This document shows positions 1-5,720 of a DNA stretch of 5,720 nucleotides, piece by piece. The translations under genes and the position numbers were made by a program. Each line of letters opens with the position of its first letter. Position 1 is the stretch's first letter. Source of the stretch: an uncultured Clostridia bacterium. Its GTDB lineage: Bacteria; Bacillota; Clostridia; Lachnospirales; Lachnospiraceae. The stretch is taken from NCBI GenBank assembly GCA_947178015.1, contig CAMWWW010000166.1, forward strand, positions 1-5,720, written 5' to 3'. Below the pieces are notes generated by a model. The model saw only the letters and a list, made by a program, of their open reading frames with translations, was not told the origin of the DNA and did not search any database.

Positions 1-1
1 G

Positions 2-772
2 AGCGCCGCTTTGCTTACAACGGGCATAATTCAGTCAAAAAGGCTGCAGAGATTTCGCCAGTATGTGAGAATATTAAATGGCAGAACCTACGCGATGTTG
101 GATGAGTTTGCCGCAAATGTGGGAAAAAATAGAGCATATGTGCGGAAGGATGTGCAGAAGATGATTTCCCTGCGCATGTTTCCTTTTGGAAGGCTGGATA
201 ATGAGGGAACCTGTCTGATATTAAATAATGAGACGTGGCAGCAATATATGGCGCTGAAAAATCAGAGGTATCAGCAGGAGCTGGAAGAAGAGGAACAGAA
301 GCGAATTGAGGAGGAGGACCCATTTCAGCGGGAGGTTGCCAAGGCATTGAAGGAGGGCGAGAACTATCTAAGCCAGATTCGAGAGGCGAATAATGCGATA
401 CCCGGCAAGGAGATCTCAAAGAAGCTGGATGATCTGGAGCTAATTATCAGAAAGATATTTGAGCAGTTAAAAAATCATCCTGAGAAGATACCAGAGATGA
501 ATAAATTTATGGAGTATTATCTTCCCACCACACTCAAACTTGTCAATGCATATCGTGAATTTGACAGACAAGCTCTGGAGGGGGAGAATATCAGCGGCGG
601 AAAGCAGGAGATAGAAAAAACGCTGGATACCATCAATAAAGCATTTTTAAATTTATTTGACAACCTGTTTGCGGATACAGCGATGGACATTTCTACAGAT
701 ATTTCTGTGCTGCGTACCATGCTTGCACAGGAGGGGCTAACCGATTCGGATTTCTACCTGAATAGGAATTAA
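2..772 (+). CDS. xpaC: XpaC-family protein (5-bromo-4-chloroindolyl phosphate hydrolysis family), 5' end missing
   Basis: The frame is open to the left edge, so the first codon shown is internal; the TTG at 11 is probably not the start. Numbering from that TTG, the first few residues look like the end of a hydrophobic segment, followed by the basic stretch QSKRLQRFRQYV. This fits relatives that carry N-terminal membrane helices before the cytoplasmic part. Residues 26-66 look like a helix-turn-helix or winged-helix unit (DEFAANVGKNRAYVRKDVQK). A charged, probably coiled-coil stretch covers about 84-110. The family signature MEYYLPTTLKLVNAYREFD lies near 167-185, followed by a helical C-terminus. 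The family name comes from a Bacillus subtilis phenotype on a chromogenic phosphate; no phosphatase motif is visible and the activity is unproven. The downstream TelA gene starts 12 bases after the stop, the same pairing as xpaC-yaaN in Bacillus, so the two probably act together at the envelope. Family call is firm; function is unknown. Confidence 0.85.
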   Translation, partial: SAALLTTGIIQSKRLQRFRQYVRILNGRTYAMLDEFAANVGKNRAYVRKDVQKMISLRMFPFGRLDNEGTCLILNNETWQQYMALKNQRYQQELEEEEQKRIEEEDPFQREVAKALKEGENYLSQIREANNAIPGKEISKKLDDLELIIRKIFEQLKNHPEKIPEMNKFMEYYLPTTLKLVNAYREFDRQALEGENISGGKQEIEKTLDTINKAFLNLFDNLFADTAMDISTDISVLRTMLAQEGLTDSDFYLNRN

Positions 773-778
773 AGGAGG
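771..778 (+). promoter_or_regulatory. Ribosome binding site of the TelA-family gene
   Basis: AAAGGAGG overlaps the last two bases of the xpaC stop codon and ends 6 bases before the ATG at 785. This supports 785 over the in-frame ATG at 797 and indicates that the two genes are translated from one mRNA. Confidence 0.85.
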
Positions 779-784
779 ATAGAC

Positions 785-1936
785 ATGGATAACGAAATGA
801 AGGATTTTACACAGACAGCGACGCCGACGCTTACCTTTGAGCCTTTTAAGGAGGAGGCTGCACAGACCGTGCCGCAGACCAAGGAAGAGGTCAGTGCTCC
901 GGCGTTTGATGAGAGTAGCCTGTCAACAGAAGAACGCAAGATGGTAGATGATTTTGCAGCACAGATTGATCTGGAGAATTCCAATCTGGTGCTTCAGTAT
1001 GGGGCAGGAGCACAGAAGAAGATAGCAGATTTTTCAGAAACGGCACTTGGAAGCGTGAGAACCAAGGATCTGGGAGAGATCGGCGAGATGCTGACAGGAG
1101 TGGTGTCAGAGCTTCGCAATTTCGATCAGGATGAAGATGAAAAGGGCTTTATGGGGCTGTTTAAGAAAAATGCAAATAAGCTTAATACAATGAAGGCAAA
1201 ATATGCCAAAGCAGAGACGAATGTAACGCGGATCTGTCAAGTGCTGGAAGGGCATCAGATTCAGCTTCTCAAGGATGTGGCGATGCTGGATAAGATGTAT
1301 GAATTGAATAAAACATATTTTAAAGAATTATCCATGTATATTCTGGCGGGAAAGAAGAAGCTGAATCATGTGAGAACGGTAGAACTGCCCGCGTTGGTCG
1401 ATAAGTCGACAAAGAGTGGACTGCCGGAGGACGCACAGGCAGCGAATGATCTGTCAAATCTTTGCAATCGTTTTGAAAAGAAGCTGCATGATCTGGAACT
1501 GACCCGCATGATATCCATACAGATGGCGCCGCAGATACGTCTTGTTCAAGGCAATGACACCTTGATGGCGGAGAAAATTCAGTCCACGTTAGTCAATACT
1601 ATTCCTCTGTGGAAGAGCCAGATGGTTCTTGCTCTGGGCGTCGCTCATTCGGGGCAGGCAGCCCGCGCACAGCGTGAAGTGACAGATATGACCAACGAGC
1701 TGTTAAGAAAAAATGCAGCTACGCTTAAGATGGCGACGATCGAGACGGCGAAGGAATCCGAGAGAGGAATTGTGGATATTGAGACATTGAAGGTGACAAA
1801 CGAATCGCTGATCTCCACTTTGGATGAGGTATTAAAGATACAGGAGGAGGGCCGCCAGAAGCGCAGGGAAGCAGAGGTGGAGCTGAACCGAATTGAGAAT
1901 GAATTGAAAAATAAGCTGATTTCATTGAGAGCATAA
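785..1936 (+). CDS. telA: TelA-family protein (toxic anion resistance)
   Basis: This encodes 383 residues, the usual length for the TelA/YaaN/YceH family. The first 45 or so residues are acidic and low in complexity, probably a flexible tail. The TelA domain follows. An early block (about 59-120) includes IDLENSNLVLQYGAGAQKKI and ends near GFMGLFKK. A long helical middle holds AETNVTRICQVLEGHQIQLL and a Met/Tyr-rich stretch. The conserved late block has QIRLVQGND (250-258) and IPLWKSQ (273-279). The C-terminus is a charged helix. No signal peptide or membrane segment is visible, so it should be cytoplasmic or peripheral to the membrane. Family members were first linked to tellurite resistance; in Listeria TelA contributes to tolerance of nisin and other wall-acting antibiotics. 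The biochemical activity is not established. The gene shares an mRNA with the upstream XpaC gene and is closed by the hairpin just after its stop. The family call is secure; the physiological role here is inference. Confidence 0.93.
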   Translation: MDNEMKDFTQTATPTLTFEPFKEEAAQTVPQTKEEVSAPAFDESSLSTEERKMVDDFAAQIDLENSNLVLQYGAGAQKKIADFSETALGSVRTKDLGEIGEMLTGVVSELRNFDQDEDEKGFMGLFKKNANKLNTMKAKYAKAETNVTRICQVLEGHQIQLLKDVAMLDKMYELNKTYFKELSMYILAGKKKLNHVRTVELPALVDKSTKSGLPEDAQAANDLSNLCNRFEKKLHDLELTRMISIQMAPQIRLVQGNDTLMAEKIQSTLVNTIPLWKSQMVLALGVAHSGQAARAQREVTDMTNELLRKNAATLKMATIETAKESERGIVDIETLKVTNESLISTLDEVLKIQEEGRQKRREAEVELNRIENELKNKLISLRA

Positions 1937-1938
1937 AA

Positions 1939-1970
1939 AAGAAAAAGGGTGCGGCGGCATCCTTTTTCTT
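1939..1970 (+). terminator. Rho-independent terminator after the xpaC-telA operon, possibly bidirectional
   Basis: The arms 1939-1951 and 1958-1970 pair over 13 positions (one G-T pair) around a 6-base loop. The G+C-rich core is GGGTG/CATCC, preceded by an A tract and followed by TTTTTCTT. Because A and T tracts flank the core symmetrically, the structure can act on the + strand and also reads as hairpin plus T run on the minus strand. It begins 3 bases after the telA stop. No minus-strand gene that would need it is seen here. Confidence 0.8.
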
Positions 1971-1992
1971 ATGTACAGCTTTTGGTACCACA

Positions 1993-2021
1993 TTGCTTTT
2001 TAGGGGAATTAATGATAGAAT
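1993..2021 (+). promoter_or_regulatory. Candidate promoter of the feo operon (extended -10)
   Basis: TTGCTT at 1993-1998 (weak -35, three of six consensus bases) and TAGAAT at 2016-2021 (five of six) are separated by 17 bases. TG at 2013-2014, one base before the -10 box, makes the extended -10 motif TGnTAGAAT. It lies between the terminator of the previous operon and feoA, which leaves a leader of about 80 bases. A convincing Fur or other metalloregulator operator is not visible. This is motif reading only, with no evidence of use. Confidence 0.5.
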
Positions 2022-2098
2022 ATAGAAAGCCAAAAATAGAAACAAAAGAAATTTGTAGGAGATGGCAGGAAGGATTTTTCAGACACGCTCTAAGTAAC

Positions 2099-2104
2099 AG
2101 GAGG
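2099..2104 (+). promoter_or_regulatory. Ribosome binding site that fixes the feoA start
   Basis: AGGAGG ends 1 base before the ATG at 2106 but 7 bases before the ATG at 2112. The second spacing is normal for initiation and the first is too short, so 2112 is the likelier start. Confidence 0.8.
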
Positions 2105-2111
2105 CATGGAG

Positions 2112-2348
2112 ATGACATTATATGAGGGTAACATCGGTTCTGTGTATGTGGTGAAAGGAATTCATCTTGATCAGGATACGATTACAAGGCGTCTGGAGGC
2201 GCTGGGGCTGAATGAAATGACAAAGCTGCAAATTCAAAATCGCAAAAGAGGAGGCGCTTTTATTATTAAGGTAAGAGGGACAAGGCTTGCTATTGGAAAG
2301 CGGATTGCACAGGGAATTGAAGTAGAAGAGGTGAAAGAGGATGCCTAA
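2112..2348 (+). CDS. feoA: FeoA, ferrous iron transport accessory protein
   Basis: This encodes 78 residues from the ATG at 2112, or 80 from the ATG at 2106; ribosome binding site spacing favours 2112. FeoA is a small cytoplasmic protein with an SH3-like beta-barrel that works with the FeoB transporter. The whole length matches the family: an N-terminal strand (GNIGSVYVVKGI), the segment RRLEALGLNEMTKLQIQNR, and the typical late block IIKVRGTRLAIGKRIAQGI. The length is normal and nothing is missing. The stop overlaps the start of feoB by 8 bases, which implies translational coupling and fits the need for both proteins together. It is the first gene of the feo operon. An isolated SH3-like domain of another regulator is the only alternative, and adjacency to feoB makes that unlikely. 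Confidence 0.95.
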   Translation: MTLYEGNIGSVYVVKGIHLDQDTITRRLEALGLNEMTKLQIQNRKRGGAFIIKVRGTRLAIGKRIAQGIEVEEVKEDA

Positions 2349-4341
2349 TCACACTAAGGAAAAAGAGCTTACCGTGGGATTTATCGGAAATCCAAATTGC
2401 GGTAAAACAACATTGTTTAATGCATTTACAGGAGCGAATCTCAAGGTCGCAAATTGGCCGGGCGTTACAGTAGAACGTGTGGAGGGAAGCACAGTCTATA
2501 AGGGAAGGACGCTGAGACTAATTGATCTTCCGGGTATTTACAGCCTGACTTCGTACTCCATTGAGGAGAAGGTTTCAAGAAAATGCATTGTGGAAGAAAA
2601 TATTGATGTTATTATTAATGTGGTGGACGCCTCTTCTTTGGAGCGGAATCTGTATCTGACCTTACAGCTTTTGGAGATGGGAAAGCCCGTGATCTTAGCG
2701 CTCAATATGATGGATATTGTGGAAGAGAGAGGAATGGAGATCGATCTGCACCGTCTTCCTGAGATGCTCGGCGGAATACCTGTGGTTCCCGTTTCAGCGC
2801 GCAAGCGCAGTGGATTGGACGTTCTTCTTCATGCAGTGCTCCATCATTATGAGGAGGGGGTTGGCGACAGGGTAGTTCACTATGAGCCGGAGCTTGAGGA
2901 GGCGATTGCCCGGACAGAGACAGCTCTGAAAGAGCAGTATGGTGAGCTGACGCACAGCCGATGGTACGCCATTAAGCTGTTAGAACAAGATGAGGAGATA
3001 ATTCAGTATTATCCAAAGGGAGCTGTGTCGCCAGAGATTAACTATGAGAAGCAGATTATTCATCAAAAGTATAACTATATTGATGAGATCATAGAAGATA
3101 CACTTTTTCATAAAGACAGCAAAGCGCAGGCGACAGATAAGGTGGATCAAGTTCTGACACATCCCGTGTGGGGCGTGCCAATTTTTCTTGGAATTATGGC
3201 GCTCGTGTTTTTTATGACCTTCACGGTGGGGGATTTTTTAAAAGGGTATTTTGAGACAGGGTTAGAGATATTCTCTGGAGCGGCATCTTCTGTTCTGACA
3301 AGCCTTGGCGTCGCGGCGTGGCTGAGGTCGCTGCTTGTAGATGGAATTATTGCGGGCGTTGGCGGTATCCTAACTTTTTTGCCCAATATTTTTATTTTGT
3401 TTTTGGCGCTTGCCTTTTTGGAGGACAGCGGCTATATGGCGAGAGTCGCCTATATTATGGACGGCATTATGAGTATGCTTGGGCTTTCCGGCAAAGCATT
3501 TCTTCCAATGGTGCTTGGATTTGGATGCACGGTGCCGGCAGTGATGGCAACAAGAGCACTGGAAAAGGAAAAAGACAGAAAGAGAACAATCCTAATCACG
3601 CCATTTATGTCCTGCTCGGCAAGGCTGCCAATCTATGTTTTGTTTGCCGATATGTTTTTTGGAAAGTATGCGATGCTTGCCGCCTATTCTTTATATCTTG
3701 CCGGCGTTCTCGCCGCGATTGGCACCGCTCTGGTGCTCAGCCGCATAGATAAGGAACGGGCGGAAGGGACGTTGCTGATTGAGCTCCCTGAGTATAAAAG
3801 TCCAAATGCGAGGACGATCGCGATCTATGTCTGGGAAAAGGTAAAGGATTATCTGACAAAAGCAGGGACAACGATCTTTCTTGCATCTATTATATTGTGG
3901 TTTTTGTTGAACTTTAATTTCCATGGAATGACAGAACAGGTATCGGAGAGTTTTGGCGCGGGAATTGGCAGGATATTAGAGCCGATACTGAAACCTGCTG
4001 GACTTGGCATGTGGCAGATAGGGGTGGCGCTGATTTCTGGAATATCTGCCAAGGAAGTGGTAGTATCTAGTTTTTCCGTATTGTTTGGCATTGGAAATAT
4101 CAATTCAGCGGCGGGAATGACGGAGCTGTCTTCTATGTTATCCAATGTAGGCTTTACCGGACTTAATGCATATGCGCTGATGATTTTCTGCCTTTTGTAT
4201 ACGCCCTGTGTCGCCACGATCGCTACCATTAAAAAGGAGACACATTCCGTGAAATGGACGCTGGGTATGCTTTTGTTTCAGCTTGTATTTGCGTGGCTGA
4301 TGGCTGTGCTGGTGTATCAGATAGGAGGGATTTTCTTTTGA
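2341..4341 (+). CDS. feoB: FeoB, ferrous iron transporter with GTPase domain
   Basis: This encodes 666 residues, complete and within the family's range. FeoB is an inner-membrane Fe(II) importer with an N-terminal G protein. The GTPase motifs are all present: G1 GNPNCGKTT (16-24), switch I threonine in VTVE (42-45), G3 DLPG (62-65), G4 NMMD (122-125), G5 SAR (152-154). A helical linker (about 180-265, with RWYAIKLLE) corresponds to the guanine-nucleotide dissociation inhibitor region. The membrane part starts near 276 and contains the first Gate repeat, with LEDSGYMARVA (360-370) and GFGCTVP (393-399). Next come MSCSARLP (423-430), ISAKEVVVSS (568-577) and LYTPC (619-623). Cys396, Cys425 and Cys623 sit where conserved pore cysteines occur in the family. 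Translation starts inside the end of feoA; a GAAGAGG stretch at 2325-2331 can serve as ribosome binding site. The C-terminus is short and ends at GGIFF, with the Cys-rich partner encoded separately. Confidence 0.98.
   Translation: MPNHTKEKELTVGFIGNPNCGKTTLFNAFTGANLKVANWPGVTVERVEGSTVYKGRTLRLIDLPGIYSLTSYSIEEKVSRKCIVEENIDVIINVVDASSLERNLYLTLQLLEMGKPVILALNMMDIVEERGMEIDLHRLPEMLGGIPVVPVSARKRSGLDVLLHAVLHHYEEGVGDRVVHYEPELEEAIARTETALKEQYGELTHSRWYAIKLLEQDEEIIQYYPKGAVSPEINYEKQIIHQKYNYIDEIIEDTLFHKDSKAQATDKVDQVLTHPVWGVPIFLGIMALVFFMTFTVGDFLKGYFETGLEIFSGAASSVLTSLGVAAWLRSLLVDGIIAGVGGILTFLPNIFILFLALAFLEDSGYMARVAYIMDGIMSMLGLSGKAFLPMVLGFGCTVPAVMATRALEKEKDRKRTILITPFMSCSARLPIYVLFADMFFGKYAMLAAYSLYLAGVLAAIGTALVLSRIDKERAEGTLLIELPEYKSPNARTIAIYVWEKVKDYLTKAGTTIFLASIILWFLLNFNFHGMTEQVSESFGAGIGRILEPILKPAGLGMWQIGVALISGISAKEVVVSSFSVLFGIGNINSAAGMTELSSMLSNVGFTGLNAYALMIFCLLYTPCVATIATIKKETHSVKWTLGMLLFQLVFAWLMAVLVYQIGGIFF
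4323..4328 (+). promoter_or_regulatory. Ribosome binding site for the TTG-initiated Cys-rich gene
   Basis: A perfect AGGAGG lies inside the last codons of feoB, 9 bases before the TTG at 4338. Its position is the main reason to read 4338 as a start codon; the upstream ATG at 4254 in the same frame would give a long overlap with feoB and a non-family N-terminus. Confidence 0.75.
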
Positions 4342-4478
4342 TTCCAACAATATTGATAGGAGGAATACTTTGCTGTGCCGTGGCATTGGCGGCAAAGAAA
4401 TGTATGAAAAATCTAAAAAATTCTCGCTGTTGTGGTAATTGCAGCGGCTGTGCAGGAAGGAGCACCTGCAAAGAATAG
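4338..4478 (+). CDS. FeoB-associated Cys-rich membrane protein, 46 residues
   Basis: The TTG at 4338 shares bases with the feoB stop (TTGA), so the gene is translationally coupled. The product begins IPTILIGGILCCAVALAAKK: a single membrane helix (about 2-19) followed by a basic segment. It ends in a cysteine cluster, with Cys31, 32, 35, 38 and 44, plus Cys12, 13 and 22 nearer the membrane. Length, topology and position directly after feoB match the small FeoB-associated Cys-rich family common in Clostridia. The role is not proven; its cysteines could bind Fe(II) or an iron-sulfur centre beside the transporter, or play the part that FeoC plays in enterobacteria. Extending to the ATG at 4254 gives 74 residues, but the added part is an out-of-frame copy of the feoB end and unlikely to be real. 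Confidence 0.85.
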   Translation: MIPTILIGGILCCAVALAAKKCMKNLKNSRCCGNCSGCAGRSTCKE

Positions 4479-4484
4479 GATAAT

Positions 4485-4491
4485 AAAGAGG
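4485..4491 (+). promoter_or_regulatory. Ribosome binding site that fixes the kinase start
   Basis: AAAGAGG ends 6 bases before the ATG at 4498. The longer in-frame reading from the GTG at 4432 would overlap the Cys-rich gene by 47 bases and lacks a site at a suitable distance. Confidence 0.7.
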
Positions 4492-4497
4492 CATAAC

Positions 4498-5451
4498 ATG
4501 AAACCGAACATAAAGAAAGATTTAGAAAAAAGCTATGGAATTATCTGTGAGGAGATGATTCCAACAGTAGGAGGCTGGTTAAATCAAAAATGGCGGGTAA
4601 AAAGCGGAGAAAATTTCTATCTTGTCAAAGAGTTTAGCTTGAAGCGCTATGACAGCAGAAAGCTTTTGGAGCTTGAAGCAGCATTACAGCGCCAGATGAT
4701 AATCGAGAAAGAAGGTGTGCTTTGCCCGCATATTTTTCCGTATCGCGGCAATGTTCTTCGGACCTTAGAGGATCAGACGGTTTATATGGTAATGAGTTTT
4801 TGCACAGGAAATGTAAAAAACAGCGAGACAATTACAAAACAACAAATAAGAAGCCTTGGAGCCGTATGTGGACAGATGCACAAAGAATTAGCAAGGCTGC
4901 CTGTAGATGGAGTAAAAGGCTATCCAATCAAGGGAGAACAAGTGCTGGAATCTTTGTGGAAGCATTATAAGGACGGTATGAAAAAACTGGCAGCGGAGGA
5001 AGGACATTTACCAGAGGGGTACCAAGAAGCTGTAATCGGTCAGGAGGCTATACTAAAAAAACTTACAGCAGATTTTTTCGATAGACTTCCAAAGGGGATA
5101 GGGCACGAAGACTTTGCATGGGATAATATCTTATTTCATAATGACAGGGTGACGGCTATTGTAGACTTTGACCGAAATCAGTATGGATTTATGCGGCATG
5201 ATATAGGGCGGGCGTTGATGTCATTTGCGTGGAAAGATGGGATGCTGGATATTGGAAAGATACAGGCATTTATGGAAGGATATTCAGAATATGAGCCATT
5301 GACGGCAGAAGATATCAAGGATGCGCTAAAAATTACATGGTGTATAGAGACACCATGGTGGATTCATCCCGCGCTCTTTAAAGGAGCCGCGGAAAAGGTG
5401 GTACGTTTTCGAGATGAGGTACTGTGGCTGACAGAACATTGGCCTGAATAA
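4498..5451 (+). CDS. APH/choline kinase-like phosphotransferase of unknown substrate
   Basis: This encodes 317 residues with the protein-kinase-like fold of aminoglycoside, choline and type II homoserine kinases. In order: an N-terminal nucleotide-binding lobe with a glycine-containing loop (VGGWLNQKWRV, about 23-33) and a lysine suited to bind ATP phosphates (Lys44 in YLVKEF); a hinge near VYMVMSF; the catalytic loop HEDFAWDN (203-210), with Asp205 as likely catalytic base and Asn210 for metal; and VDFD (222-225), the metal-binding loop. The C-terminal helices follow. Most relatives have HGD where this has HED. No membrane segment or signal peptide is seen, so the protein is cytoplasmic. It lies 19 bases after the Cys-rich gene with no terminator between, so it is probably transcribed with feoAB. 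The substrate cannot be told from the sequence; candidates are a sugar, amino alcohol, amino acid or cofactor precursor. Antibiotic resistance should not be assumed from the fold. Confidence 0.88.
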   Translation: MKPNIKKDLEKSYGIICEEMIPTVGGWLNQKWRVKSGENFYLVKEFSLKRYDSRKLLELEAALQRQMIIEKEGVLCPHIFPYRGNVLRTLEDQTVYMVMSFCTGNVKNSETITKQQIRSLGAVCGQMHKELARLPVDGVKGYPIKGEQVLESLWKHYKDGMKKLAAEEGHLPEGYQEAVIGQEAILKKLTADFFDRLPKGIGHEDFAWDNILFHNDRVTAIVDFDRNQYGFMRHDIGRALMSFAWKDGMLDIGKIQAFMEGYSEYEPLTAEDIKDALKITWCIETPWWIHPALFKGAAEKVVRFRDEVLWLTEHWPE

Positions 5452-5458
5452 TGATATA

Positions 5459-5490
5459 ATGAGAAGGGGATTGTACCTTCCCCTTCTCAT
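5459..5490 (+). terminator. Hairpin after the feo-kinase operon, probable terminator
   Basis: The arms 5459-5470 and 5479-5490 pair perfectly over 12 positions (core GAGAAGGGGA / TCCCCTTCTC) around an 8-base loop, 7 bases after the kinase stop. The following bases are ATATTGCC rather than a clean T run, so termination may be weak or assisted. If the minus-strand frame at the right edge is a gene, this hairpin would sit between convergent genes and could serve both. Confidence 0.65.
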
Positions 5491-5543
5491 ATATTGCCTA
5501 CAAATAGGTGTATTAAATATTCACCACTTTACAACTTTTTCAT

Positions 5544-5720
5544 TTATCTATTTGTTTCAAATATAACTGTTTCAAGGCTTTCATACGGATTCTTGATTTT
5601 ATATGAGTTTCGATGATTTGCACCAAATTGACATAAAATATCCGTCTCTATCTGGTTCTGGTACACGTTCTCTTGCCATACGAAAAAGTTTTGAAAACAG
5701 TATAGGATAGATTTATGTAA
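5544..5720 (-). other. Minus-strand open frame reaching the right edge; possible 3' end of a gene or a remnant
   Basis: The 230 bases from 5491 to the end are visibly A+T-rich and have no + strand frame of note. On the minus strand, 58 codons without a stop run from the window edge to a TAA at 5544-5546. The translation ends KNPYESLETVIFETNR. There is no ATG in it; a GTG at 5664-5666 (minus strand) would allow a 40-residue product, without a good ribosome binding site. I do not recognise a family. It may be the C-terminus of a gene that starts outside the window, a decayed gene, or chance, since 58 codons is not decisive. A second minus-strand frame holding an ATG gives only 26 residues. Confidence 0.25.

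Noticed and set aside
2008..2026. Fur-box-like sequence around the feo promoter -10 region
   Set aside because: Only about 10 of 19 positions agree with the classic motif, the second half-site is essentially absent, and A+T-rich promoter sequence gives such matches easily.
2062..2097. An 11-codon frame (ATG at 2062 to TAA at 2097) just before the feoA ribosome binding site, possibly a leader peptide
   Set aside because: The TAGGAG stretch before it directly abuts the ATG, leaving no spacing, and the peptide has no attenuator-like codon run or pairing structure.
3318..3752. A 144-codon + strand frame inside feoB, and several long minus-strand frames within telA, feoB and the kinase gene
   Set aside because: They lie wholly in other frames of strongly conserved genes, have no plausible ribosome binding sites or family motifs, and are best explained as shadow frames.
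4451..4470. Inverted repeat TGCAGG/CCTGCA at the end of the Cys-rich gene, possible terminator before the kinase gene
   Set aside because: The stem is only 6 bp with an 8-base loop, is not followed by a T run, and lies within codons of the Cys-rich tail.
4432..4497. Longer N-terminus of the kinase from the GTG at 4432
   Set aside because: It overlaps the Cys-rich gene, lacks a well-placed ribosome binding site, and the added residues do not resemble the kinase fold; the ATG at 4498 has AAAGAGG 6 bases upstream.
5497..5508. Small palindrome CCTA-CAAA-TAGG after the operon-end hairpin
   Set aside because: Four base pairs with a 4-base loop is expected by chance and has no flanking T run.
5628..5633. 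Perfect -35 hexamer TTGACA in the right-hand A+T-rich region on the + strand
   Set aside because: No acceptable -10 box occurs 16-18 bases downstream and no + strand gene follows within the window.

Overview
The window reads as a piece of chromosome from a low-to-moderate G+C Gram-positive anaerobe, most likely a clostridial (Lachnospiraceae-like) Firmicute. Pointers are strong AGGAGG-type ribosome binding sites, use of a TTG start, the xpaC/telA gene pair, and a feoA-feoB pair followed by the tiny Cys-rich 'FeoB-associated' membrane protein typical of Clostridia. The taxon is an inference from gene content; no rRNA or other marker gene is present.

Layout, all protein genes on the + strand except one doubtful frame at the right edge: (1) 2-772, an XpaC-family protein whose 5' end lies outside the window; (2) 785-1936, a TelA-family (toxic anion resistance) protein, 12 bases downstream and clearly in the same operon; (3) 1939-1970, a hairpin flanked by A and T tracts that closes this operon and could work in both directions; (4) 1993-2021, a candidate extended -10 promoter; (5) 2112-2348 feoA, 2341-4341 feoB and 4338-4478 a 46-residue Cys-rich membrane protein, each overlapping the previous gene by a few bases; (6) 4498-5451, a protein-kinase-fold (APH/choline kinase-like) small-molecule phosphotransferase, 19 bases behind the Cys-rich gene; (7) 5459-5490, a strong hairpin; (8) 5491-5720, an A+T-rich end with no convincing + strand gene but a minus-strand frame open to the window edge.

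The first operon (XpaC + TelA) belongs to a widespread pair of unclear biochemical function linked to envelope and toxic-compound stress. The second is a ferrous iron uptake module: FeoB is the GTP-driven membrane transporter, FeoA its small SH3-like cytoplasmic partner, and the Cys-rich peptide a presumed accessory. The kinase at its end has no obvious role in iron uptake and is the least expected member. I see no mobile element, CRISPR array, tRNA or rRNA, and no clearly new defence or biosynthetic system. The most worthwhile leads are the kinase attached to the feo operon with its altered HxD motif, the easily missed TTG-initiated Cys-rich gene, and the unresolved minus-strand frame at the right edge.
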